A stretch of DNA of 64,000 nt from an uncultured Flavobacteriales bacterium (GTDB lineage: Bacteria; Bacteroidota; Bacteroidia; Flavobacteriales_D; Crocinitomicaceae): positions 186,001 to 250,000 of the forward strand of contig CALSTG010000001.1 of assembly GCA_943789205.1 (NCBI GenBank). Reading direction: 5' to 3'. The notes under the pieces were generated by a model. It was not told the origin of the DNA. It worked only from the letters and a program-made list of their open reading frames with translations, and did no database searches. Below are positions 1-9,712 of this stretch, piece after piece. Positions within the stretch are counted from its first letter, which is position 1. Every line of letters starts with the position of its first letter. A program made the translations under genes and the position numbers.

Positions 1-730
1 GATTGTAAGAACATCCTGACGACCAGCTCAAATTGATAACTCTGTGACCGGCGTATGATGCATCAAGTACTTCGTTATAATTCATTTTATATAATGCTAA
101 AGAACTATTATAACCTATTGCACTCTTTCCAATGTCATTACCTGTTGAGCCAGCAGCAGTTATTGCGACTGCAGTACCATGCGTCTGTGAAGAGGTATTC
201 GTTGCATCGTAATGAACATACTTACCAACAAGTTCATCGTGGTCCGCAAAATAGTTCTGGTCTGAAATTGCAAGAACAATATCACTATTACCTGTCGTTA
301 CATCCCATGCCGTTTGCGCATTGATGATGTCTAGAGCGTAATCCTCAGGAAAGACCTTTAGGTAATCGTTAGGCTCATTTAATGTTTCATAAACAGGAGC
401 GTAAGCTACTTTTGAAGACGCGTCTAAAGCATTTGTAAGCTCAGCATACATGTCTACGACATCAGAAGTATATGACGTCAATTCATATACTGATAATAAT
501 GATGCTTGTCTTGAAGATGGAATCGCTCTTTCTACCTCTGTAATATTAAGTGAAGAAATTGCATCTTGAAGAGTAGCATCATTTGAGACTAGTACACCTG
601 ATTCGTTTTCAAATGGAACATCTGAAGGGTTAGAAATTGTAAGCCAAATTTTTGAGGACTCTTGTGAAAATGAAATGAACGTTGCTAAGAGAAAAGCGAC
701 TGTCAGTGGTAAAGATTTAAAAGTATACAT
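1..730 (-). CDS. Subtilase-family secreted protease, partial left copy (N-terminal part; the rest lies off the left edge)
   Basis: Nucleotides 1-730 match 4694-5423, the N-terminal part of the complete subtilase gene, at a constant offset of 4693. The start corresponds to MYTFKSLPLTVAFLLATFISFSQ. Confidence 0.8.
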   Translation of the reverse strand, partial: MYTFKSLPLTVAFLLATFISFSQESSKIWLTISNPSDVPFENESGVLVSNDATLQDAISSLNITEVERAIPSSRQASLLSVYELTSYTSDVVDMYAELTNALDASSKVAYAPVYETLNEPNDYLKVFPEDYALDIINAQTAWDVTTGNSDIVLAISDQNYFADHDELVGKYVHYDATNTSSQTHGTAVAITAAGSTGNDIGKSAIGYNSSLALYKMNYNEVLDASYAGHRVINLSWSSGCSYN

Positions 731-1035
731 ATCCGTGCGTTTTGTTGTTTGTTTGTTTTGTTGACACAAATCTGCGATACTATATGCACCCCTGAAACAA
801 AAACAAGCAAAGCAAATACAAAATACAGATGGACACTATACTCCGACTATGTAATCCCTACGCAGCAATTAGGTGATACTACGTAGACCTATAATTAAAT
901 TAAAAAAAAGAGTAACCTTTTTGATGTATTGGATTTCAGAAGAAAACCCTTGTTTTACTTAGGCTGTAGAAATACACGCTCCGTAGAACCATCAGAATAT
1001 TGATATAAAATAGATAATCATCAAATTATATGAAT

Positions 1036-1066
1036 AAAAAAAAGCGCCTCAAATGAGACGCTCTTA
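1036..1066 (-). terminator. Rho-independent terminator downstream of the small lipoprotein (left copy)
   Basis: The minus strand reads gcgtctcatttgaggcgc followed by a T tract. It lies just 3' of the 1084-1293 CDS and is repeated at about 5729-5759. Confidence 0.7.
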
Positions 1067-1083
1067 ATACAAATAGAAGAATC

Positions 1084-1293
1084 TTAGTGCTCACCGCAGT
1101 GAACAGTATAAACAATACTGTCCATTACATAACCAGTGCTTTCTAGATCTTCAGCTGCGTCTCCACAGTACTCTCCTTCTAGTTCTACTTCAGCTCCATC
1201 AGGACCGTCATAATGACATTCGAAACATTCTTCTTTGTTGCAAGCTGTGCCCGCGATAAGCAGCATTGCTGCAAAAAACATTTTAGTTTTCAT
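1084..1293 (-). CDS. Small Cys-rich lipoprotein (left copy)
   Basis: 69 aa with lipobox-like LLIAGTAC, then CNKEECFECHYDGPDG; identical to 5777-5986. Confidence 0.7.
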   Translation of the reverse strand: MKTKMFFAAMLLIAGTACNKEECFECHYDGPDGAEVELEGEYCGDAAEDLESTGYVMDSIVYTVHCGEH

Positions 1294-1325
1294 AAGTTAA
1301 AATTTAATTGATTATTGATTATTAA

Positions 1326-3191
1326 TTACTTATTTGATTGACTTTTCCCTTCAATACGCCACTTAAGATTAAAATAGAAGCTTCTTCCAGGTTCCATTAA
1401 ACCAAGTGACTTTAGATTAGACATGTGATTAATGTAACTCTCGTTCAATGCATTTCGCACCCCAAAGGAGAACTGAACAGGCCAATTACTATCCCATTTC
1501 ATTTGGCAACCCAACTGCAAAAGATGATAGCCTTCGGTAGCTGTTTCAAGAGGACCTACACGATCTTGATTGAAAAAATAATTGTGTTGAACAATTACCG
1601 ACGCAAAACCAAGCGCTTTATTCTTAGACAATTCAAAACGAACATTGGAACGAAGTCTAGCCTGAGGCATAAAATAAAGATCTTCGCCCTCTTGCACGAT
1701 ACCTAAGTCTCTTCCGAAAGTGTTTGAATATCCAGTTTCAAAATGAAAACGGTGTGCAAAATGTGGATGATAGTGGATACGTGTTTCTATACCATACAGT
1801 AATACGCCATTCTTAGCAGCATACTGATATACATCCATTCCGTCAATAACAGAATCAACCTGAGCGAGTTGTATGTAGCCATTAGCATAAGTGGTGTATG
1901 GATTAAACATAAGCGAAAAATGCTCATTCGAAAGCTCATAGTTGACATCTAGCTGAACAAAACGTTCAGATTTCAAATTACGATCCCCAAGCTCGTATCG
2001 TACAGCCCCATGATGAACACCATCGCTTAACAACTCCGACAAATGAGGCGCTCTAGTTCCTGAGGAAATATGAGCAGAAATATCTTTGATCGATTTCCCT
2101 TTCCACTGTTTTCTTATACCTATCGCAGCATTAAAATTAGTATAGTCTCCGCTAAAATCATCACTCCGAACTTGTCTTAAATCATACCTCACAACAGCGT
2201 TTAATTTTATACCCTTCAAATCATAGGATAAGGAACTATATGCACCAATATCAAATTGATCCGAATCTTGAATTAATTGGGTTTCTGCCCTAGAGCCATT
2301 TTCATTACTCTCGAGGATTGTTTGAACGCCAGACAATATCTGAAGTCTCTTATTTGGATTCCAATGGTGTCTTGCTTGAGCCGAGCTGGAATTCAAATAC
2401 ATATCTATTTCTGGAGTAAAATTCTTCTCGCCATGTTCGGCCAGGTTATTAAAACCGTGATTGACGAAGAATTCTATTTTATTCTTGGCATCGACAAAAT
2501 AGGTCGCTTTAAGATTCCCGAAGTGGTTTTGTATTTTTTGATAGGGTAAAGATTTATCTCTGTCTTGGTAATCAATCATGAAGGACTCAGCTGAGGGACT
2601 TATGTCATGGGTATGGCCCGGAATACCTACTCGAGAATTTGAATACAAATAGTTCAGTTCCCAATTCCACTTTCCAGAATTGTAGCCCAGCTTAAACTTC
2701 CCTCCCATGTCTAGCAGCCGAGAATCACTTAAATATCGAGAGTTAGGTAGCTTGTAGTCTGCATAGCTAGAATAAATACCAGCAGCACTAAAACGTAACT
2801 TTTTACCTGACTGTTTGTAGATGATAGAATTTTGGGTTCCTAAGCTTGCGGTTTCAAATTGCGAATTCACATCTACACTGTAAGAATTCTGCGGTGCAAA
2901 TGAACCGTCTTTCAGATACAACAAACCACCCAGTTGCATCGCCTGTATATATCAAGCGACATTGGGCCCTTGATTACCTCAGCACTTTCCATACCCGCTT
3001 GAGAGATACCCAATCCATGATCTCCTCCCCATTGCTGGTTATTGATACGCATGCCATTCAAAAAGGTCACAACACGCATCCCCTGCATTCCACGAATTAC
3101 CGGCTTTGCATTTAAAGGTCCATAAGACGCCATTTGAACACCATCAATCTGTGAAAGGGCCTCTGTGATGGTGAGTGGTGAAACTATACTC
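1326..3191 (-). pseudogene. TonB-dependent receptor, truncated and frameshifted left copy
   Basis: Matches 6019-7882 but lacks the signal peptide and CarboxypepD_reg-like domain. Two 1-nt insertions near 2935-2960 split it into ORFs 1326-2939 and 2912-3211. Confidence 0.8.
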
Positions 3192-3242
3192 TTTAGTCTT
3201 GAAATAGACAAGATTGAGCTGCATTAAATATTTTGAATAGAC

Positions 3243-3266
3243 AAAGCCTCCTTTTCAGGAGGCTTT
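3243..3266. terminator. Hairpin terminator downstream of the subtilase
   Basis: Perfect stem aaagcctcc-ttttca-ggaggcttt, 25 nt 3' of the subtilase stop on the minus strand. The T tract is weak. Confidence 0.55.
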
Positions 3267-3290
3267 CAATATTCCAATTAAAGATTGGGT

Positions 3291-5423
3291 TTATCTAACT
3301 ATTAACTTCTGTGTATTTAAGTGCTTGTAATCATCTGCTAAGTTGATGAAGTACATTCCCGGATTCAAGTCTTCAACTTTGTATGTGTTTTGCATTGCCA
3401 CAGCTGCATTTTGTACCACTTGTCCATTTGCGTTTACGATTGTGATGTTCGTTACTGATGCACTATTCCATGTTACTGTTGCTGCATCTGTTGTTGGGTT
3501 TGGATAAACACTTGTTTGGATTCCATCCATGTCTTCAATTCCAGCTATACTCATTTCCTCAACGAGTGTATTTGTGATAACATCACATCCATTTGCATCG
3601 ATTACAGTTACTTCATAGAAGCCTGCTGTTACATCAAAAAGATCTTCTGAAGTTTCTCCGTTATTCCATGTGTATGAATACGGTGCAACACCACCAGATA
3701 CTGTTAAATCAATTTCACCATCTTCATCTGATGTTGGTTGTATCACTTCCAAATCTGCTACCAAAGCTGTTGGGCCTTCAACAGTATAGCTTCCCCATAC
3801 ACTACATCCATTTCCGTTTGTAATTTTAAGTCTGTACGTTCCTGGAACAAGACCAGAAATATCTTCAGTCATCATTCCATTATCCCATTCAAAAATGAAA
3901 TCAGGTGTGCCTTCAAGTATCGTAACATCAATCGATCCATTCGCTGCACCATTACAAGTTACATTCTGAACAGTTCCTTCAAATTGTGTAGGAATTACCT
4001 CGTCGATAACTATTGAAGTATCTAATTGACATCCCATAGCATCGATAACAGTCAAGTCATAATGACCTACAGAAAGGTTGTTAAGGCTCAAATCAGTAGC
4101 ACCATTAGACCATTGTGTAGTAAAAGGAGCAGTACCACCAACGATTTCAACTTCAATCTGACCACTATTAGCTAAACAAGTCACACCAGATCTTACGTCC
4201 AAAGAGAACTTATTTATTTCAATGGCTAAATCAACAGCTGCTTTTGCATTTAAACGACCTGCGCCTATTGTTCCTACATAAGAAGGATTCAATGCATCAA
4301 CATTGGTTGAAGAGTTTTTAAGTACCCAAGAGATTTCCGCATTTGTTATACATGGATTCGCATCTAACATCAATCCAATTGTTCCGGTTACTAGAGGTGA
4401 AGCATATGAGCTACCTGAACCATATAAATACCAACCCTGAGCAGCAGAAATTGCGATATCATATCCTGGTGCACTTAAATCAACACTCGCATTATGTTGG
4501 TGTGTTGTTGATGCATCTCCAATTACACGCTCATGGTTGTCACTTGGACCTGTACTCGTTACCGCAAAAACATTATCAAAAGAAGCAGGGTAAACAAGAC
4601 TTTCAGGACCACCGCACGTAGATCCATTTCCTGCAGCTGCTACAATAAAAGTTCCATTTTCATATACTTCATTGATGATATCTTGCACATACTGATTGTA
4701 AGAACATCCTGACGACCAGCTCAAATTGATAACTCTGTGACCGGCGTATGATGCATCAAGTACTTCGTTATAATTCATTTTATATAATGCTAAAGAACTA
4801 TTATAACCTATTGCACTCTTTCCAATGTCATTACCTGTTGAGCCAGCAGCAGTTATTGCGACTGCAGTACCATGCGTCTGTGAAGAGGTATTCGTTGCAT
4901 CGTAATGAACATACTTACCAACAAGTTCATCGTGGTCCGCAAAATAGTTCTGGTCTGAAATTGCAAGAACAATATCACTATTACCTGTCGTTACATCCCA
5001 TGCCGTTTGCGCATTGATGATGTCTAGAGCGTAATCCTCAGGAAAGACCTTTAGGTAATCGTTAGGCTCATTTAATGTTTCATAAACAGGAGCGTAAGCT
5101 ACTTTTGAAGACGCGTCTAAAGCATTTGTAAGCTCAGCATACATGTCTACGACATCAGAAGTATATGACGTCAATTCATATACTGATAATAATGATGCTT
5201 GTCTTGAAGATGGAATCGCTCTTTCTACCTCTGTAATATTAAGTGAAGAAATTGCATCTTGAAGAGTAGCATCATTTGAGACTAGTACACCTGATTCGTT
5301 TTCAAATGGAACATCTGAAGGGTTAGAAATTGTAAGCCAAATTTTTGAGGACTCTTGTGAAAATGAAATGAACGTTGCTAAGAGAAAAGCGACTGTCAGT
5401 GGTAAAGATTTAAAAGTATACAT
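3291..5423 (-). CDS. Secreted subtilisin-like serine protease with SprB-like repeats and a T9SS type A sorting domain
   Basis: THGTAVAI and GSSYASPLVTG subtilase motifs; C-terminal VYPNPTTDAATV...GMYFINL...LIVR type A sorting domain. ORF 3291-5462, with a more likely start at internal MYTFKSL (signal peptide). Confidence 0.9.
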   Translation of the reverse strand: MYTFKSLPLTVAFLLATFISFSQESSKIWLTISNPSDVPFENESGVLVSNDATLQDAISSLNITEVERAIPSSRQASLLSVYELTSYTSDVVDMYAELTNALDASSKVAYAPVYETLNEPNDYLKVFPEDYALDIINAQTAWDVTTGNSDIVLAISDQNYFADHDELVGKYVHYDATNTSSQTHGTAVAITAAGSTGNDIGKSAIGYNSSLALYKMNYNEVLDASYAGHRVINLSWSSGCSYNQYVQDIINEVYENGTFIVAAAGNGSTCGGPESLVYPASFDNVFAVTSTGPSDNHERVIGDASTTHQHNASVDLSAPGYDIAISAAQGWYLYGSGSSYASPLVTGTIGLMLDANPCITNAEISWVLKNSSTNVDALNPSYVGTIGAGRLNAKAAVDLAIEINKFSLDVRSGVTCLANSGQIEVEIVGGTAPFTTQWSNGATDLSLNNLSVGHYDLTVIDAMGCQLDTSIVIDEVIPTQFEGTVQNVTCNGAANGSIDVTILEGTPDFIFEWDNGMMTEDISGLVPGTYRLKITNGNGCSVWGSYTVEGPTALVADLEVIQPTSDEDGEIDLTVSGGVAPYSYTWNNGETSEDLFDVTAGFYEVTVIDANGCDVITNTLVEEMSIAGIEDMDGIQTSVYPNPTTDAATVTWNSASVTNITIVNANGQVVQNAAVAMQNTYKVEDLNPGMYFINLADDYKHLNTQKLIVR

Positions 5424-7882
5424 ATCCGTGCGTTTTGTTGTTTGTTTGTTTTGTTGACACAAATCTGCGATACTATATGCACCCCTGAAACAAAAACAAG
5501 CAAAGCAAATACAAAATACAGATGGACACTATACTCCGACTATGTAATCCCTACGCAGCAATTAGGTGATACTACGTAGACCTATAATTAAATTAAAAAA
5601 AAGAGTAACCTTTTTGATGTATTGGATTTCAGAAGAAAACCCTTGTTTTACTTAGGCTGTAGAAATACACGCTCCGTAGAACCATCAGAATATTGATATA
5701 AAATAGATAATCATCAAATTATATGAATAAAAAAAAGCGCCTCAAATGAGACGCTCTTAATACAAATAGAAGAATCTTAGTGCTCACCGCAGTGAACAGT
5801 ATAAACAATACTGTCCATTACATAACCAGTGCTTTCTAGATCTTCAGCTGCGTCTCCACAGTACTCTCCTTCTAGTTCTACTTCAGCTCCATCAGGACCG
5901 TCATAATGACATTCGAAACATTCTTCTTTGTTGCAAGCTGTGCCCGCGATAAGCAGCATTGCTGCAAAAAACATTTTAGTTTTCATAAGTTAAAATTTAA
6001 TTGATTATTGATTATTAATTACTTATTTGATTGACTTTTCCCTTCAATACGCCACTTAAGATTAAAATAGAAGCTTCTTCCAGGTTCCATTAAACCAAGT
6101 GACTTTAGATTAGACATGTGATTAATGTAACTCTCGTTCAATGCATTTCGCACCCCAAAGGAGAACTGAACAGGCCAATTACTATCCCATTTCATTTGGC
6201 AACCCAACTGCAAAAGATGATAGCCTTCGGTAGCTGTTTCAAGAGGACCTACACGATCTTGATTGAAAAAATAATTGTGTTGAACAATTACCGACGCAAA
6301 ACCAAGCGCTTTATTCTTAGACAATTCAAAACGAACATTGGAACGAAGTCTAGCCTGAGGCATAAAATAAAGATCTTCGCCCTCTTGCACGATACCTAAG
6401 TCTCTTCCGAAAGTGTTTGAATATCCAGTTTCAAAATGAAAACGGTGTGCAAAATGTGGATGATAGTGGATACGTGTTTCTATACCATACAGTAATACGC
6501 CATTCTTAGCAGCATACTGATATACATCCATTCCGTCAATAACAGAATCAACCTGAGCGAGTTGTATGTAGCCATTAGCATAAGTGGTGTATGGATTAAA
6601 CATAAGCGAAAAATGCTCATTCGAAAGCTCATAGTTGACATCTAGCTGAACAAAACGTTCAGATTTCAAATTACGATCCCCAAGCTCGTATCGTACAGCC
6701 CCATGATGAACACCATCGCTTAACAACTCCGACAAATGAGGCGCTCTAGTTCCTGAGGAAATATGAGCAGAAATATCTTTGATCGATTTCCCTTTCCACT
6801 GTTTTCTTATACCTATCGCAGCATTAAAATTAGTATAGTCTCCGCTAAAATCATCACTCCGAACTTGTCTTAAATCATACCTCACAACAGCGTTTAATTT
6901 TATACCCTTCAAATCATAGGATAAGGAACTATATGCACCAATATCAAATTGATCCGAATCTTGAATTAATTGGGTTTCTGCCCTAGAGCCATTTTCATTA
7001 CTCTCGAGGATTGTTTGAACGCCAGACAATATCTGAAGTCTCTTATTTGGATTCCAATGGTGTCTTGCTTGAGCCGAGCTGGAATTCAAATACATATCTA
7101 TTTCTGGAGTAAAATTCTTCTCGCCATGTTCGGCCAGGTTATTAAAACCGTGATTGACGAAGAATTCTATTTTATTCTTGGCATCGACAAAATAGGTCGC
7201 TTTAAGATTCCCGAAGTGGTTTTGTATTTTTTGATAGGGTAAAGATTTATCTCTGTCTTGGTAATCAATCATGAAGGACTCAGCTGAGGGACTTATGTCA
7301 TGGGTATGGCCCGGAATACCTACTCGAGAATTTGAATACAAATAGTTCAGTTCCCAATTCCACTTTCCAGAATTGTAGCCCAGCTTAAACTTCCCTCCCA
7401 TGTCTAGCAGCCGAGAATCACTTAAATATCGAGAGTTAGGTAGCTTGTAGTCTGCATAGCTAGAATAAATACCAGCAGCACTAAAACGTAACTTTTTACC
7501 TGACTGTTTGTAGATGATAGAATTTTGGGTTCCTAAGCTTGCGGTTTCAAATTGCGAATTCACATCTACACTGTAAGAATTCTGCGGTGCAAAAGAACCA
7601 TCTTTTAGATACAACAAACCACCCGTAGCATCTCCTGTATAAATCAAAGACATAGGGCCTTTGATTACCTCAGCACTTTCCATACCCGCTTGAGAGATAC
7701 CCAATCCATGATCTCCTCCCCATTGCTGGTTATTGATACGCATGCCATTCAAAAAGGTCACAACACGCATCCCCTGCATTCCACGAATTACCGGCTTTGC
7801 ATTTAAAGGTCCATAAGACGCCATTTGAACACCATCAATCTGTGAAAGGGCCTCTGTGATGGTGAGTGGTGAAACTATACTC
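4694..7882. repeat. Right copy of the ~4.69 kb direct duplication
   Basis: Same comparison. The right copy carries the intact TonB receptor and subtilase. Confidence 0.95.
5777..5986 (-). CDS. Small Cys-rich lipoprotein (right copy)
   Basis: Same as 1084-1293; directly downstream of the TonB receptor on the same strand. Confidence 0.75.
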   Translation of the reverse strand: MKTKMFFAAMLLIAGTACNKEECFECHYDGPDGAEVELEGEYCGDAAEDLESTGYVMDSIVYTVHCGEH

Positions 7883-8262
7883 AACTGATCCAACTCTATA
7901 AAATCAGTCTTTTGCGTCATACTCCCTTGCAATTCGCGACGTTCCACGCGCACCATAATCTCTTGCATGTTGTGAGGATCAGGATCGATTGAAAGTGTTA
8001 TGAAATCACAACATGTAATTGAAACAGTTTTAGTTTCATAGGTTGCGAGACTGACTTCAATGACAAGCTGCTCTGGCCAATCACCTTCAAAGGAAAAGGC
8101 CCCCTGTACATCAGAATAGGTTGCTACCTGCAATTCTTTCAGCTCTATTTTTGCACCTGGTATAGGTTCATTGGTTAAACCATCAGTTACTACTCCAGAT
8201 AGTTGTTGTGCGAAACTCACAAATCCTGAGAAAAACAGGACAAAACAAGAAATTTTATGCAT
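6019..8262 (-). CDS. TonB-dependent outer-membrane receptor with N-terminal carboxypeptidase-regulatory-like domain
   Basis: 747 aa: signal peptide, GVVTDGLTNEPIPGAKIEL (CarboxypepD_reg-like), plug motif EVIKGPMSLIYTGDATGGLLYL, and a beta-barrel ending NLKWRIE. Confidence 0.92.
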   Translation of the reverse strand: MHKISCFVLFFSGFVSFAQQLSGVVTDGLTNEPIPGAKIELKELQVATYSDVQGAFSFEGDWPEQLVIEVSLATYETKTVSITCCDFITLSIDPDPHNMQEIMVRVERRELQGSMTQKTDFIELDQLSIVSPLTITEALSQIDGVQMASYGPLNAKPVIRGMQGMRVVTFLNGMRINNQQWGGDHGLGISQAGMESAEVIKGPMSLIYTGDATGGLLYLKDGSFAPQNSYSVDVNSQFETASLGTQNSIIYKQSGKKLRFSAAGIYSSYADYKLPNSRYLSDSRLLDMGGKFKLGYNSGKWNWELNYLYSNSRVGIPGHTHDISPSAESFMIDYQDRDKSLPYQKIQNHFGNLKATYFVDAKNKIEFFVNHGFNNLAEHGEKNFTPEIDMYLNSSSAQARHHWNPNKRLQILSGVQTILESNENGSRAETQLIQDSDQFDIGAYSSLSYDLKGIKLNAVVRYDLRQVRSDDFSGDYTNFNAAIGIRKQWKGKSIKDISAHISSGTRAPHLSELLSDGVHHGAVRYELGDRNLKSERFVQLDVNYELSNEHFSLMFNPYTTYANGYIQLAQVDSVIDGMDVYQYAAKNGVLLYGIETRIHYHPHFAHRFHFETGYSNTFGRDLGIVQEGEDLYFMPQARLRSNVRFELSKNKALGFASVIVQHNYFFNQDRVGPLETATEGYHLLQLGCQMKWDSNWPVQFSFGVRNALNESYINHMSNLKSLGLMEPGRSFYFNLKWRIEGKSQSNK

Positions 8263-8294
8263 TAATTTAAATTTACGTTACGATTTACTTTGAA

Positions 8295-8636
8295 TCAGGC
8301 TTGGTATTTTCGTAACGATTGAGGAGGACCTCTTTGTGTTCTATTGAATATTCTCCCTAGGGTAACAGCGTGGAATCCAACGTTTGGAAGAGCTTCACAA
8401 AAGTTAACAGGGACTCGAATTATAGAGAATTCAGGAAGATCCAACGCGTGAAAAGCATAATGACACTTTTCGCAGTCTGACACTTCACAGGATAGGCCAT
8501 TATCGGAGTTTGTTTGTGAATCCAATTCATGTGGATGATCCGAATGTAAGTGACCCTGGCAATCATGCATTACCGACTTGGGAACAAGCATAATCGCCAT
8601 CCCAAATATTACGGTATATAAAAACGCTTTTCGCAT
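8295..8636 (-). CDS. Small His/Cys-rich, probably membrane-anchored or secreted protein, upstream of the TonB receptor
   Basis: ATG start at MRKAFLYTVIFGMAIML (hydrophobic N-terminus), then HDCQGHLHSDHPHE and CEVSDCEKCHYAFH; same strand as the receptor with a ~30 bp gap. Confidence 0.65.
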   Translation of the reverse strand: MRKAFLYTVIFGMAIMLVPKSVMHDCQGHLHSDHPHELDSQTNSDNGLSCEVSDCEKCHYAFHALDLPEFSIIRVPVNFCEALPNVGFHAVTLGRIFNRTQRGPPQSLRKYQA

Positions 8637-8666
8637 CAAGTGCAAAATTACTACCTATAAATCAAT

Positions 8667-8685
8667 ATTGCAAGTCAGTTGCAAT
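8667..8685. promoter_or_regulatory. Perfect 7-5-7 inverted repeat ATTGCAA-gtcag-TTGCAAT, candidate operator
   Basis: Exact palindromic arms in the intergenic region upstream of the 8636 start. A TAATTTTG-like -7 box lies on the minus strand at 8643-8650. Confidence 0.45.
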
Positions 8686-8777
8686 AATTAATTTATTTAA
8701 ATAAACGAAGTATAAACTTTGCAGAACTGTCTTGTAAAATCCTAAAAAAACTTTTACATTGACATAAATTAATCTGC

Positions 8778-9260
8778 ATGAAACATCTGGTGTTAGGACT
8801 TTCTTTTTTGACAAGTCTTTCTTTATGTGCTCAAATTGAGCTTTCTAGAGATGTTATGAGTTGTGCTGGACAATCTGTGAGCAGCTCAAATATGCAAATG
8901 AGCTACACCATTGGCGAGACCTTTTACATTGCCACGATTGAAAATTCGGCATACATACATTAGGTTTTCAGCAACCCGATAGCAAACCAGGCACTGAGCT
9001 TCCCTTTTGCCATTCCTGGTGGACTTTCACCAAATGGAGACGGAAACAATGACTCTTGGGACATTCAGGATTGGTAGATTATCCCCGATGCATCGGTGAA
9101 TGTATTTGATCGTTGGGGGCAGAAAGTATATTCAGGCACTGCACAAGATCCAGCATGGGACGGAACGACTAATGCGTGAATGCCCCAACTGCAGATTATT
9201 ATTATATCCTCGATTTGGGAGATGGACAGACCTACAACGGTGTCGTTACACTCAAAAAGT
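8778..9260 (+). pseudogene. Short T9SS type B cargo protein remnant (signal peptide plus CHU_C/gliding-motility C-terminal domain), disrupted
   Basis: ORF 8778-8963 starts MKHLVLGLSFLTSLSLCAQ. The following frames encode HTLGFQQPDSKPGTEL, AIPGGLSPNGDGNNDSWDIQ, PDASVNVFDRWGQKVYSG and ADYYYILDLGDGQTYNGVVTLKK, interrupted by several frameshifts and stops. Confidence 0.75.
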
Positions 9261-9268
9261 AGAAGCTT

Positions 9269-9712
9269 ATGAAAAATATTGAACGTCTTCTATTTCTGTT
9301 ATTTGTTTTTGGTTTAAGCACCTTGAATGCCCAGCAATTACCGATGTACAGCCAATTCTTTTGGAACGACTTCGTGATCAACCCTGCCTATACGGGTGTC
9401 ACAAATTCGCCTCGAGTTCAGCTTGGATACCGCAACCAATGGGGAGGATTTGAAGGCGCACCTTCCACATACACTCTTGGTGGGCACACCCTACTCAAAA
9501 ATAAGAAAATGGGCTTAGGCGGCATGCTCTTCATGGACGATGCAGGCGGTGCTGTTTCGCAAATGGGGCTCCTACTCAACTACAATTACATTCTTAAGCT
9601 TAATGAGAAATCGAATTTATCTATGGCGGTATCTGGAGTGATTAACCAGTACAGCTATGATGGCTCAGGGATTGAAAATATTGATCCAGACCCAAGTTTG
9701 GTGCTACATTAA
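9269..9712 (+). pseudogene. PorP/SprF family T9SS membrane protein, 5' fragment only
   Basis: 147 aa with signal peptide MKNIERLLFLLFVFGLSTLNAQQ. High identity to the N-terminal part of the gene at 13981-15620 up to PDPSL (about 9701), then it runs out of frame into LamG-coding sequence. Confidence 0.85.

Larger units (their letters stand above)
1..3191. repeat. Left copy of a ~4.69 kb direct tandem duplication (partial at window edge)
   Basis: Matches 4694-7882. ORF offsets 1084/5777, 1326/6019 and 2277/6970 are all exactly 4693. The only differences noticed are in a patch at 2901-2969. Homology stops after ...gaaactatactc. Confidence 0.95.

Noticed and set aside
55-324. 89-aa plus-strand ORF present identically at 4748-5017
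   Set aside because: It is antisense to the subtilase gene and identical only because the DNA is duplicated; no independent coding evidence.
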